A stretch of DNA of 58,438 nt from UBA7803 sp041686955 (GTDB lineage: Bacteria; Pseudomonadota; Gammaproteobacteria; Pseudomonadales; Azotimanducaceae). The number at the start of each line of letters is the position of its first letter. The first letter of the stretch is position 1. The stretch spans positions 1 to 58,438 of the forward strand of contig JAWLCV010000019.1 of NCBI GenBank assembly GCA_041686955.1, written 5' to 3'. The translations under genes were made by a program, and so were the position numbers. Below the pieces are notes generated by a model. That model did not search any database, was not told the origin of the DNA, and worked only from the letters and a program-made list of their open reading frames with translations. Shown here in pieces: positions 1 through 9,775 of the stretch.

Positions 1-140
1 TCCCCTAGGGGACGCCACCTTCGCGTTTTCCCTCCTGTTTCTGTTACGGCGAGTCCGATTCCTGACGCGCCCCCGGTTGCCAGCGCAACTCGTTCCATGC
101 TGGTCATCTCTGTCCAAACTCCTCATCGTCGATGTTTGCG

Positions 141-1244
141 TCAACGGTCGCCCCGATCGTGCGGGGTGCTTGCGGAAGGCAGGAGTGCCTGGCCGTGCTG
201 AGCTGCCGTCAGCAATGCTTCGGCCGGGTAGCGGTGGTACGTGGTGACGCAGGCCTCGGTCAACTTGATGACGTGATCGTCGCCATGCTCGACCGCCGCG
301 CGGATCAGGTCGTCGGGCGCACGGCGCGGCGCTGCCGAAGACGGGGAACCACATCGCGACGGCGCTCCGAACACCGCCTGGAGGGCGCAGCCCGCCTCCC
401 AGGCCCGGAACGCCAGGACACGGCCTGTTTGTTCCCCGATCACCGGGCACAGGTTTCGGGCTGCGGCGGCTGCGGTTACCGCGTGGGTGAAGACGATGGC
501 GGTGTAGGGACTGCGGGCCGAGGCGACGAACAGGTCAGCAAAGGCAGCTACGAGCTCATCGAGCCTGCGGGTTGTATCACCGGCGAGGTCTACCCGGGCA
601 ACCTGGTCGGCGAAACGGCTGCTTTCCCGAAGTGCCTCGAGCCCCTCGGCGATGAGCCCAGCCGCCGGCCGTTCGTGGTCGGGTAGTGGCTCCAGTGCAC
701 GTAGTGCGTCGGCCGGGGTCAGCTCCTGACGAGGCTCGAGTGCGGCGACTGGTAACTCGCCGTATAACGAGGCCCAGGCGCCCAGGCCATCGGCCAACTC
801 GTGCAGTCGCGCCTCCGTCTCTTCGTGAGTGAGCGCGCGGGCAGCGTGGGCCGTCCGGATGACGCCGTGGCATGCGGCGGTGGAGAATCCCGGCACCAAC
901 CGGGTGCACCAGAGGTCCAATGTTCGCTGCCAACCGTAAGTTGCGAAGGCGTGGCGAAAGTATGCCGCCCAGTCGGGAAATCGATCGGAGTCGCCGAGCC
1001 CCTGTTTCCAGGTTTCGTCGGTGAGTGGTTCCTTGATCGGTGGCCGCCGCGTGAAGTCGTGCCGGTTGTCTTCCACCCATTTCAGGGCGTGCTCGCCGTA
1101 GCCCATCGTGCAGAGCGCTTCGGCCACCATCGGCGCATGATTGAACAACCCTCCCGGAAGGGTGGGTCCGTACTCCGACAGCGCGCGGAGAGCCGCATCG
1201 AGATGCTCGTAGGCGCCTTTCGTCGTCGAATGATCCGAGTTCAT
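141..1244 (-). CDS. Questin oxidase-like protein (DUF4243 family)
   Basis: 367 residues, resembling the questin oxidase-like family, whose fungal members cleave an anthraquinone ring by a Baeyer-Villiger-type reaction. Family-like segments are visible: LFNHAPMVAEAL near the N-terminus, FPDWAAYFRHAF, CHGVIRTAHAARAL mid-protein and FTHAVTAAAAARN later. No membrane segment or signal peptide is evident. I chose the ATG at 1244 because GAGGTAGG stands just upstream; an in-frame start at 1286 would lie inside the probable operator. The gene is divergent from soxR and its promoter carries a SoxR-type box, so induction by redox-cycling compounds is likely. The substrate is unknown; a quinone is an inference from family and regulator. 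Confidence 0.8.
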   Translation of the reverse strand: MNSDHSTTKGAYEHLDAALRALSEYGPTLPGGLFNHAPMVAEALCTMGYGEHALKWVEDNRHDFTRRPPIKEPLTDETWKQGLGDSDRFPDWAAYFRHAFATYGWQRTLDLWCTRLVPGFSTAACHGVIRTAHAARALTHEETEARLHELADGLGAWASLYGELPVAALEPRQELTPADALRALEPLPDHERPAAGLIAEGLEALRESSRFADQVARVDLAGDTTRRLDELVAAFADLFVASARSPYTAIVFTHAVTAAAAARNLCPVIGEQTGRVLAFRAWEAGCALQAVFGAPSRCGSPSSAAPRRAPDDLIRAAVEHGDDHVIKLTEACVTTYHRYPAEALLTAAQHGQALLPSASTPHDRGDR

Positions 1245-1276
1245 TCCTACCTCGTGAGGGCATCTGAGGGAGCGAC

Positions 1277-1308
1277 AATCCTGCAACTTAAAGTAAACTT
1301 GAAGTCAA
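1277..1308 (-). promoter_or_regulatory. SoxR box in a long-spacer promoter for the questin oxidase-like gene
   Basis: Read on the minus strand, TTGACT (1308-1303) is followed by a dyad (1305-1286, AAGT half-sites) and then a poor -10, AGGATT (1282-1277), after a 20-bp spacer. A palindrome inside an over-long 19-20 bp spacer is the hallmark of MerR-family activated promoters, and TTGACTTCAAGTTTACTT closely resembles known SoxR sites. The expected transcription start is close upstream of the ATG at 1244. Confidence 0.7.
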
Positions 1309-1335
1309 GACGTTTTCATCAACCCAGGAGCATCG

Positions 1336-1791
1336 ATGAAACAGCCGACGGACCTGTTACCCATCGGTGAGCTCGCACGTCGAACCGGACTCAGTACGTC
1401 GGCCATCCGGTTCTACGAGTCGAAGGGACTCGTCGCAGCTCGTCGCAACCAGGCCGGGCAACGCCGCTTCCCCCGGTCCGATATCCGGCGGCTTTCGTTC
1501 ATCCTCATCGCGCAGCAGCTCGGGATGACCATTGCCGACATCGGGCAGGTGCTCGCGCGTCTCCCGAGCTCTCGAACACCGACGCAGACGGACTGGGCAC
1601 GGATCTCCAAGTCCATCAGAGATGATCTGGATCAGCGAATCGCGACGCTGACGCGAATGCGGGACCGGCTGGACGGCTGCATTGGCTGCGGGTGCCTGTC
1701 GCTCGACAACTGCGCGCTCTACAATCCGGAGGATCGAATGCAGCGCCGTGGACCTGGCCCGCGCATTCTCCTGGGTGACGACCCGGAGTAG
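1336..1791 (+). CDS. soxR: Redox-sensitive transcriptional activator SoxR
   Basis: 151-residue MerR-family regulator. An N-terminal winged-helix domain (about residues 8-75, with TSAIRFYESKGLV) precedes a dimerisation helix and a cysteine cluster at C115, C118, C120 and C126. The spacing C-x2-C-x-C-x5-C is that of E. coli SoxR, which binds a [2Fe-2S] cluster sensing superoxide or redox-cycling drugs. AGGAG precedes the ATG. No soxS lies nearby. The likely target is the divergent questin oxidase-like gene, matching the non-enteric pattern in which SoxR directly controls enzymes or pumps for redox-active compounds. Confidence 0.93.
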   Translation: MKQPTDLLPIGELARRTGLSTSAIRFYESKGLVAARRNQAGQRRFPRSDIRRLSFILIAQQLGMTIADIGQVLARLPSSRTPTQTDWARISKSIRDDLDQRIATLTRMRDRLDGCIGCGCLSLDNCALYNPEDRMQRRGPGPRILLGDDPE

Positions 1792-1948
1792 CGTGCTGCA
1801 CCGACGGCAAGGGCTTCGCAAAGCGCTCCCGTGCGACCGTCCCTGGGCTTGCTGCGGGCGCGCTCGCGGAAACCGGTAGCGTTGCTATGCTTTCCGTGTG
1901 CGCGCCGGTTCCCCGTGACGCGTGTTCCACGGATCTAGCAGGGCCCGC

Positions 1949-3475
1949 ATGCTGCAACTGACCGCCTGGTCGCTACCGTCGCTGACCGCCGGCGCGCTGG
2001 CGTTCGGCACGCTGCTGAAGGTCCGCCGTCAAGGCGGATCGCTGCCCGGCGCCGGCGCGATCCAGGCGTTGTGCGCGTGCGTGGCCGTGTGGGCGCTGGG
2101 GCAGCTGGCCGGAACGCTCAGCACCGATCTGAACGTGAAGATGGTCGCCTCGAAGCTGCAGTACCCGGGCATCGCCTTTCTGCCGGTGGCGTGGATGGTG
2201 TTCGCGCTGACCTACGTGCGCCGGGTGCGCACGGTGGGAGCGGGGCCGTTGCTCGCGCTCGCGGCCATTCCCGCCGTCACCGTCGTCCTGGCCTGGAGTA
2301 ACGAGTTCCATCACCTGCTGTGGAGCGATGTCCGCCGAGTGGCCGTGGCGGGGTTCGTGGGCATGACCCCTGACTACGGTGTGTGGTTCGGGGTCCACGC
2401 CGTCTACTCCTATGCGCTCATCGCGGCGGGCACGCTGATCCTGATTTACGAGTTGTCCGCGTCCCCGCAGCACCGGGACGCCCTGTTCGGCATCGTCGCC
2501 GCGCCCGCCATCGTCACCGCGCTCAACCTGCTGCATCTCACCGGCAATGGGCCTGTGTTCATCGACCTCACGCCCCTGGGCTTCGCCCTCGGACTCATGG
2601 TGTTCACCCGGGGGCTGTTGCTGACCGGGTTGCTGGAGCTGTCGCCCACGCTCCACCGGGAGGTGCTGGAGGAGCTGGCCGACGGCGTGGTGATCCTCGA
2701 CGCCGGGGGCGGTGTGGTGGACGCGAACTCCGCCGCCCGGCGCATGTTCGGAGGGGGCGACAACAATGTCGATACCCTGGCGGCGAGGCTGCGGCGGAAA
2801 GGATTGTGCGCGGTGGCCCTCCATCCCGGGAGCCGCGAAGTGGTCATCGGCGGGCGCAGCTACGACGTCCGCGCCACGACCATCGATGGCGGCGGGCGGC
2901 TCAAGGCGAGGACGGCGCTGGTGTTCCGGGACGTCACGGAGCGGCTCGAGGCCGAAGCCGAGCTGCGCCGGCTGAAGCAGGAGATGGAGCATCTGGCCCA
3001 CACGGATCCGCTCACGGAGCTGCCGAACCGCCGCTACTTCATGCGGCGTCTGCAGGAAGAGACCGGCCGCTGCCAGCGCCACGGCCGTGAGCTGAGCGTC
3101 ATCCTGCTGGATCTGGATCGCTTCAAGGAAGTGAACGACACCTACGGCCACGAGACCGGCGACCAGGTGCTGCGTGCGGTGGCGGAGACCATCTGCGCCT
3201 GCATTCGCGAAAGCGATGTCGTGGCCCGGCTCGGGGGCGAGGAGTTCGCTCTGCTTCTGCCGGAAACGCCGTCGGGCGAAGCCCGCGCGATCGGCGGCCG
3301 CATTCGCGCCGCCATCGAGGAGCGGACGTTCGCCGATCCGGCCGGGGGGAGCTTTGGAATCACGGCCAGCGCCGGGATCGCCACCGTCTGCCGCGACGCA
3401 CCGGACCCGCTGAAACTGGCGGATCAGGCTCTGTACCGGGCAAAGGAGTCGGGCCGCAACACCGTCTGCGACTGA
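1949..3475 (+). CDS. Membrane-anchored diguanylate cyclase (7TM sensor, PAS, GGDEF)
   Basis: 508 residues from the ATG at 1949; an in-frame GTG at 1922 would add nine. The first ~220 residues contain about seven hydrophobic segments and resemble the 7TM N-terminal domain of some histidine kinases. A PAS-like region (about 230-330) and a short coiled linker follow, then a GGDEF domain. The signature reads GGEEF near residues 429-433 and is preceded five residues upstream by RESD, an intact RxxD inhibitory site. It should therefore make c-di-GMP from two GTP under product inhibition, in response to an unknown membrane or envelope signal. It stands alone with no EAL partner nearby. Confidence 0.88.
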   Translation: MLQLTAWSLPSLTAGALAFGTLLKVRRQGGSLPGAGAIQALCACVAVWALGQLAGTLSTDLNVKMVASKLQYPGIAFLPVAWMVFALTYVRRVRTVGAGPLLALAAIPAVTVVLAWSNEFHHLLWSDVRRVAVAGFVGMTPDYGVWFGVHAVYSYALIAAGTLILIYELSASPQHRDALFGIVAAPAIVTALNLLHLTGNGPVFIDLTPLGFALGLMVFTRGLLLTGLLELSPTLHREVLEELADGVVILDAGGGVVDANSAARRMFGGGDNNVDTLAARLRRKGLCAVALHPGSREVVIGGRSYDVRATTIDGGGRLKARTALVFRDVTERLEAEAELRRLKQEMEHLAHTDPLTELPNRRYFMRRLQEETGRCQRHGRELSVILLDLDRFKEVNDTYGHETGDQVLRAVAETICACIRESDVVARLGGEEFALLLPETPSGEARAIGGRIRAAIEERTFADPAGGSFGITASAGIATVCRDAPDPLKLADQALYRAKESGRNTVCD

Positions 3476-3545
3476 ACCCGTCCGGGCCGATACCCTGGCA
3501 CGTCCCTGCGGGCGATTCCCCGGTGGCCTGCGCGCGGCGTCCGGT

Positions 3546-4214
3546 TCAGTGGGCCCGCGACTGCTCCACGCCGCAGCAATCCGGCCGCTCCGCGGGCACG
3601 TCGACGCCGGCCAACTCGGCCCGCGCCAACCCCACCACACGCAGTGCAGCGCTCACGTTGAGCGCCGCGATGCCCGCGGCCACGGCCAGGTCGGGCCAGC
3701 GCGAGCCGCTGGCGAAGACGCCGGCGGCGGCGGCGATTACCGCGAGATTGGCGATGGCGTCGTTACGGCTGCACAGCCAGATGGAGGTCTTGTTGCTGTC
3801 GCCCGTGCGGAAACTGAACAGAAGAGCGGCCACCCCAACGTTCACCGCCAGGGCGAGCACGGCCACCCCGCCCATGACCTCGGGCATGGGATCGCTGCCC
3901 TGTACCGCGCGGTAGACGGCGCTGCCGAGTACCCAGGCGCCGAACGCCGCCATGGTGGCACTCTTGATCAGCGAGGCCCGGGCCCGCGCAGCGAGCGACG
4001 CGCCCACCACGAACAGGCTGATGGCGTAGTTGGCGGAATCGCCGAAGAAATCCAGGGCGTCTGCCTGTAGCGACATGGAGTCGGCCACGGCGCTGGCCGC
4101 GGCCTCCACCACGAACATGACGGCGTTGGCCACGAGCGCCACCCAGAGCACGCGACGGAAGCTGCGGTCCAGGGCCGCGTCACGGTCGACGGCGCAATCC
4201 GTGCAGCCGGCCAT
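3546..4214 (-). CDS. CDF-family metal cation exporter
   Basis: 222-residue inner-membrane protein with five or six hydrophobic helices. It belongs to the cation diffusion facilitator superfamily: the TM2 region has ADALDFFGDSANY, the position of the usual H/DxxxD metal site, and TM5 has SRNDAIAN in place of the canonical HxxxD. The N-terminus carries CTDC and the C-terminus DCC, possible metal ligands. It lacks the long cytoplasmic C-terminal domain of larger CDF proteins. The start codon overlaps the stop of the ArsR gene (TGATG), so the two are translationally coupled. Proton-driven export of Zn, or another divalent ion such as Co or Cd, is inferred from the regulator. Confidence 0.85.
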   Translation of the reverse strand: MAGCTDCAVDRDAALDRSFRRVLWVALVANAVMFVVEAAASAVADSMSLQADALDFFGDSANYAISLFVVGASLAARARASLIKSATMAAFGAWVLGSAVYRAVQGSDPMPEVMGGVAVLALAVNVGVAALLFSFRTGDSNKTSIWLCSRNDAIANLAVIAAAAGVFASGSRWPDLAVAAGIAALNVSAALRVVGLARAELAGVDVPAERPDCCGVEQSRAH

Positions 4215-4558
4215 CAGCGAATCTCCTCGTCGGAGTCGCGCGGTTCGGTTACGTGCGCCACCATGTCTTCGATGACGCAACGCACGTGGGCATCGCGGGG
4301 CGCGTAGAAGATCTGCCGGCCGCGGCGCTCGCCGCGCATCAGCCGTGCGGCCCGCAGGAGCCGCAAGTGGTGGCTGACCAGGGACGGCGACGCGTCCACC
4401 CGGCTGGCGATGGTGCCGACGCTGGCCGGACCGGCGAGGCAGCAGAGGACGATGCGTAGCCGCGTGGGGTCTCCCAGGAGCCGGAACAGGTCCGCCAGCT
4501 CCGAGATTCGATCCTCGGTCAAGGGGGCGGGTAGGGCGAGGGTTGGGGGCGCTTCCAT
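4214..4558 (-). CDS. ArsR/SmtB-family zinc-responsive repressor
   Basis: 114 residues with a winged helix (about 20-95; ASPSLVSHHLRLLR is the recognition region). The C-terminal alpha-5 helix reads DAHVRCVIEDMVAHVTE, giving D-x-H-x10-H-x2-E. These are the same ligand types and spacing as the alpha-5 zinc site of SmtB (Asp, His, His, Glu). The alpha-3 CxC motif of arsenic or cadmium sensors is absent, although a CC pair occurs in the first half. It probably represses its own coupled operon with the CDF exporter and is released by zinc. An inverted repeat sits just upstream. Confidence 0.88.
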   Translation of the reverse strand: MEAPPTLALPAPLTEDRISELADLFRLLGDPTRLRIVLCCLAGPASVGTIASRVDASPSLVSHHLRLLRAARLMRGERRGRQIFYAPRDAHVRCVIEDMVAHVTEPRDSDEEIR

Positions 4559-4571
4559 TCGTACAGATCAA

Positions 4572-4619
4572 CATATGAATAGATATGAGAATGTAGAGCG
4601 TGTCCGCCTGTCGAGTCAA
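4572..4619 (-). promoter_or_regulatory. Promoter and operator of the arsR-CDF operon
   Basis: On the minus strand TTGACT (4619-4614) is followed after 18 bp by TACATT (4595-4590), a plausible sigma-70 promoter. CATAT-N6-ATATG (4572-4587) forms an inverted repeat across the expected transcription start, 14 bp before the ArsR start codon. That is where an ArsR-type repressor would bind. The stretch is noticeably AT-rich against its surroundings. Confidence 0.6.
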
Positions 4620-4679
4620 CCACTCCGGGGAGTTGAGGTACGATCGGGGCTGGTTCTGATAATCGACGAGGAGCGCAGA

Positions 4680-5102
4680 ATGACCGAAACAGTGACCACG
4701 AAGCCGTCCATATCCCTGGCGGCCGCGACCAAGGTGCTGGAGGCCGGCGTGGCCCACGCCCAGCAGATCGGGGTGCCCATGGTCATCGCGGTGGTGGACG
4801 AGTCCGGCGTCCTGAAGACGTTCTGCCGGATGGACGGCGCGGCGCTCCTGAGCGTGGACCTCGCCAAGGACAAGGCCTACACCGCCGTCGCGTTCGGCAT
4901 TCCCACCCACGAGTGGTTCGAGTTCATCAAGAACGACCCGCCGCTCCTGCACGGGATCACCAAGACGCCGCGTCTGGTGGTGTTCGGCGGCGGCTATCCC
5001 ATCCGCCATGGCGGCGAGGTGGTGGGCGGCATCGGGGTCAGCGGCGGCCACTACCGCCAGGACATGGAGGTGGCCGAGGCGGCGCTGGCAGCGCTGGCCT
5101 GA
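4680..5102 (+). CDS. GlcG/HbpS family protein (DUF336)
   Basis: 140 residues of the GlcG/HbpS family, small alpha/beta proteins some of which bind haem or corrinoid-type ligands and many of which sit beside catabolic operons without known activity. Family features are the opening ISLAAATKVLEAGVAHAQ helix, MVIAVVDESG, the DLAKDKAYTAVAF segment and a C-terminal GGIGVSGGHYRQD. No signal peptide is seen, so it should be cytoplasmic. GAGGAG precedes the ATG. The acyl-CoA dehydrogenase gene follows 105 bp downstream on the same strand; a functional link is possible but not shown. Confidence 0.85.
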   Translation: MTETVTTKPSISLAAATKVLEAGVAHAQQIGVPMVIAVVDESGVLKTFCRMDGAALLSVDLAKDKAYTAVAFGIPTHEWFEFIKNDPPLLHGITKTPRLVVFGGGYPIRHGGEVVGGIGVSGGHYRQDMEVAEAALAALA

Positions 5103-5207
5103 AGCCGCGCCCCCGCCGGGTCGCGCACCGCGGCCCCGGGGGATACCCTAGGCGGGGACCCGAGCAACGGCACCGCCCGCAACCATCGAATCCACAGGAG
5201 CACGAGC

Positions 5208-6434
5208 ATGATCGATTTCGAGATTCCCCCCGAGGCCAAGGCGATTCGCGAGAAGGTGCGCGAGTTCGTTCAGCAGGAGTGCTTTCCGGCGGAGCAGGCG
5301 CTGGAGCACCGGCCGTTCGAGGAGGTACTCGACGAGCTGCGTTCCAAGGCGCGGGCGCAGGGACTGTGGTGTCCCTTCATTCCGAAGGAGTGGGGCGGCA
5401 TGGGCCTCGGGCCCCTGGCCAACGCGCTGGTGCAGATGGAGCTGGGCGAGAGCTACCTGGGGGCGCTGGCCATGAACACCCAGGGGCCCGACGACGCCAC
5501 CATGCTCACGTTGCTCGAGCACGGCACCGAGGAGCAGAAGGAGAAGTACCTGAAGCCTCTGCTCGATGGCAAGAAGCGCATCTGCTACTCCATGACCGAG
5601 AAGGCGGCCGGGGCGGACGCCACCGGCATGCAGACCCGGGCGGAGCTGAAGGGGGATCACTGGGTGCTGAACGGCGAGAAGTGGTTCAGCTCCGCGGCCA
5701 GCGTGGCAGACATCGCCGTGGTGATGGCGAAGACCGACCCGGAGGCGCCGCGCCATCAGCAGTTCAGCACGTTCATCGTCGAGCTGCCCGACCCCGGCTA
5801 CAAGATCATCCGCGACATTCCCACCATGGTTCCGGAAACGGAGATCGGCAAAAAGCTCGGGGGCGGCCACGCGGAAGTGCGCATCGAGAATCTGGTGGTG
5901 CCGCGGGAGAACGTCCTCGGCGGCCGTGGCCGGGGATTCGAGATGGGTCAGCACCGGCTGGCCTACGGGCGTCTGCGGCACGGCATGCACAACGTGGCCA
6001 TGGCGCAGCGGGCGCTGGATCTGGCGGCCAAACACGTGACCGAACGCTCCACCTTCGGTCAGCGGCTGGCGGACCGCCAGGGCGTGCAGTGGATGCTGGC
6101 GGACTGCGCCAGCGAGCTCTACATGGCCCGGCTCATGTTGCTGCACATCGCCTACAAGGCGGAAAAGGGCATGGACCTGCGCCAGGAGAATTCCATCGCC
6201 AAGGTGTTTCTGGCCCACATGGTCCACAAGGTGGTGGATACAGCGCTGCAGCTCCACGGGGCGCTGGGTTACAGTCACGACACGCCGCTCGCCCGCTGGT
6301 ACACGAGCATCCGCAGCCAGCGGCTGGTGGACGGTCCGGACGAGGTGCACCGCTGGCGGGTGGGCCGCAACGTCATCAAGGCCTACGAGGAGCACGGCAC
6401 CACGGCGCCGGCCGCCGGGGGCGAGCTGCTGTAG
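5208..6434 (+). CDS. Acyl-CoA dehydrogenase family protein
   Basis: 408 residues, normal for a FAD-dependent acyl-CoA dehydrogenase. The N-terminal helical domain is followed by a middle beta domain (CYSMTEKAAGADATGMQT, then NGEKWFSSAAS) and a C-terminal helical domain containing RSTFGQRLADRQGVQWMLAD and LQLHGALGYSHDTPLARWYTSIRS. It should oxidise an acyl-CoA to the enoyl-CoA and pass electrons to ETF. AGGAG precedes the ATG. The sequence resembles the branch that includes human ACAD10/11-type enzymes rather than short-chain enzymes, but the substrate cannot be assigned. Confidence 0.92.
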   Translation: MIDFEIPPEAKAIREKVREFVQQECFPAEQALEHRPFEEVLDELRSKARAQGLWCPFIPKEWGGMGLGPLANALVQMELGESYLGALAMNTQGPDDATMLTLLEHGTEEQKEKYLKPLLDGKKRICYSMTEKAAGADATGMQTRAELKGDHWVLNGEKWFSSAASVADIAVVMAKTDPEAPRHQQFSTFIVELPDPGYKIIRDIPTMVPETEIGKKLGGGHAEVRIENLVVPRENVLGGRGRGFEMGQHRLAYGRLRHGMHNVAMAQRALDLAAKHVTERSTFGQRLADRQGVQWMLADCASELYMARLMLLHIAYKAEKGMDLRQENSIAKVFLAHMVHKVVDTALQLHGALGYSHDTPLARWYTSIRSQRLVDGPDEVHRWRVGRNVIKAYEEHGTTAPAAGGELL

Positions 6435-6454
6435 CCGCCGCGCCCGCCGCTGCT

Positions 6455-6500
6455 TCATGTAGTTTCGAGATTTCAATTATATTTTCATGATTTAGACGCT
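6455..6500 (+). promoter_or_regulatory. AT-rich island, possible promoter for the downstream gene
   Basis: A short run from about 6455 to 6500 is markedly AT-rich within very GC-rich DNA. It contains TATATT (6478-6483), a five-of-six match to a -10 box, with only a weak -35 (TTCATG) 18 bp upstream. The gene beginning at 6580 has no other evident promoter. This is a weak call based on composition. Confidence 0.25.
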
Positions 6501-6579
6501 GTTTTGGGGTTTCGCTGCGGCCGCGGCTCGTGGTCTACTTTGCGCCTTCGCAACTCAGGGACTACCGCCGCCGGCCGCA

Positions 6580-7749
6580 ATGCTGCAGACGTTCATTGCC
6601 AGAAGCCTCCTCATCGCAGCGGCCCTGGGCGGCGCCAGCCAGGCGGCGGCCGTGTCGCGTCCCGGTGACGGCGTCGACGTGGGCGAGCTGCTGCGGAACC
6701 TCGACGTGAGCGCGCTGCACCGCGCCACGTCGCCCCCGGCAGGCGCCGATGAGCCGGCCTCGGGACCGCAGTTGCTGGGACTCGAGGCTTCGCTGCCGGC
6801 CCCCTGGGCACGCGCATCCGTGGAGTACTCACTGCTGGCGCCCGAGTCGGCGTCCGCCTTCCAGTCCCAGCGCGACAACAGCCTGTTCCGGGTGGGGCTC
6901 GACAGCCGGTGGCGGTCCGCCGACTTCGGGGTGCGCTACTTCTCCGTGGGCGAGGCGTTCGCCAGCGAGTCCCTGGGCGGCCGCCGGCTTGCGGAGGTGG
7001 GGCTCGGGTCCCGCGGCGAGGGTGCCGAGGCCTGGGCGTCCTGGTCGCTGCAGGGCTTCACCTTGAAGCCCAGAATCAAGCAGGTGATCACCCCCCAGGC
7101 CGGCGGCGAGCAGGCCGAGAACCAGCTCATGCTGGAAGCGGAGCGTCGCCTCTGGCGTGGGCTGCGGCTGGGATATGCCTACGAATCGCTGGCGTCCGAG
7201 CTCGAGGCGGGCGGCGATCAGAGCTCTCGGCGCAGCGATCTCGGCCGGCATCGCTTGCGGCTGGCCAGCCGCGACTGGCGTCTGATCTGGACCCGGCTGG
7301 AGAAGGAGACGCGGGCCGCGGGCGAGGGCGATGGCCTCGCGCAGTCGAGCGACGAGGTGACCGCCAGCTTCGAGATCTGGGATCGCCTCACGGTCTCGCC
7401 GACCCTCGCCCGCGAGGAAATCTACCCGAACGCCAATGCCGAGACGGTCCGGGAACTGCGCCGTATCAACCTGAGCTACGGCACGAACTGGAGATGGGTG
7501 CCCCGGGTGGACCTGCGGCTCGGCCTTCAGGACGTAGGCGGCCAGGACGCCGGCGGTGCCGACGTCGACCGTGAGACCCTGGATGCGGCCGTGAGCTTCA
7601 AAACCTTCCTCGGTCTCGGGCTGTACCCGCCCGAGCACACCTCGCTGGGGGTTTCCCTCGGCTACCAGCAGGCCCATGCCGCGACGGGTGTCGTCCCCGA
7701 GGACGGCGTCTCGGTGAAGCTCATGTTCGAGCACCGCCCGGGCGGCTGA
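6580..7749 (+). CDS. Exported protein, probably an outer-membrane beta-barrel, function unknown
   Basis: 389 residues beginning with a Sec signal peptide (MLQTFIARSLLIAAALGG, cleavage near SQAAA). The mature part is rich in alternating hydrophobic and polar strands: ASVEYSLLAP, SLFRVGLDSRW, FGVRYFSVG, GLRLGYAYESL, RLRLASRDWRLIW, VSPTLAREEIYPN, INLSYGTNWRW, TSLGVSLGYQ and VSVKLMFEHRP. This pattern fits a 12- to 16-strand outer-membrane barrel. The C-terminus ends in HRPGG rather than the usual aromatic residue, which is atypical. I do not recognise a named family. It lies alone between an acyl-CoA dehydrogenase and a monooxygenase, so a substrate channel is possible but unproven. Confidence 0.6.
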   Translation: MLQTFIARSLLIAAALGGASQAAAVSRPGDGVDVGELLRNLDVSALHRATSPPAGADEPASGPQLLGLEASLPAPWARASVEYSLLAPESASAFQSQRDNSLFRVGLDSRWRSADFGVRYFSVGEAFASESLGGRRLAEVGLGSRGEGAEAWASWSLQGFTLKPRIKQVITPQAGGEQAENQLMLEAERRLWRGLRLGYAYESLASELEAGGDQSSRRSDLGRHRLRLASRDWRLIWTRLEKETRAAGEGDGLAQSSDEVTASFEIWDRLTVSPTLAREEIYPNANAETVRELRRINLSYGTNWRWVPRVDLRLGLQDVGGQDAGGADVDRETLDAAVSFKTFLGLGLYPPEHTSLGVSLGYQQAHAATGVVPEDGVSVKLMFEHRPGG

Positions 7750-7807
7750 GGCGGGCAGCGCGCGTGCTAGGATGGCCGGCGGTCGAAGCAGTGGAGGGGT
7801 CAGTGTC

Positions 7808-9406
<1,599 letters not shown>

Positions 9407-9413
9407 AGCGGAG

Positions 9414-9635
9414 TCACGCCTTCGCCCATTCCCGGGCCAGATCCCGGGTTACCGCATGAAATCTCGCCGCCGTCTGCTCGAGCTGAGCCACCGCTTCGCG
9501 GCTGGGCCGCCGGCCGACGCGGACGAGCTGATGGGCTCCCTGGCGCATGCTCTCGAGCTCGAAGATCAGTGCGTCGAGATCGGACACCAGCGCGTGCACC
9601 CTCTGCAGATCGGACCCCTTCGTCAAAATGCGCAC
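9414..9635 (-). CDS. Small helical protein, unknown
   Basis: 73 residues from a GTG start, predicted to be almost wholly alpha-helical with heptad-like spacing (LVSDLDALIFELESM, then LEQTAARFHAVTRDL). No cysteines, signal or membrane segment. It fills most of the space between the monooxygenase gene, with which it converges (7-bp gap), and the hybrid kinase gene. No convincing ribosome-binding site precedes the GTG. The charge and helix pattern argue for a real protein, but I cannot name a family. Confidence 0.4.
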   Translation of the reverse strand: MRILTKGSDLQRVHALVSDLDALIFELESMRQGAHQLVRVGRRPSREAVAQLEQTAARFHAVTRDLAREWAKA

Positions 9636-9775
9636 CTGGGACCCCCGAAGCCGCCGGTTCGGAGGGATTACGTTACCGGTTCGGCTCCGGTGGCCAAATG
9701 CGATCCATCAATTGAATTGAGGGGCACTGCGGGCGGATTGCCCAACGTCAGGGGGCAGGCTATGGTGCCTGCCTT

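Noticed and set aside
1..140. The palindrome TCCCCTAGGGGA at positions 1-12 and the leading 140 bases
   Set aside because: No gene is visible. The palindrome has no loop or T-run and is cut by the window edge, so it cannot be judged.
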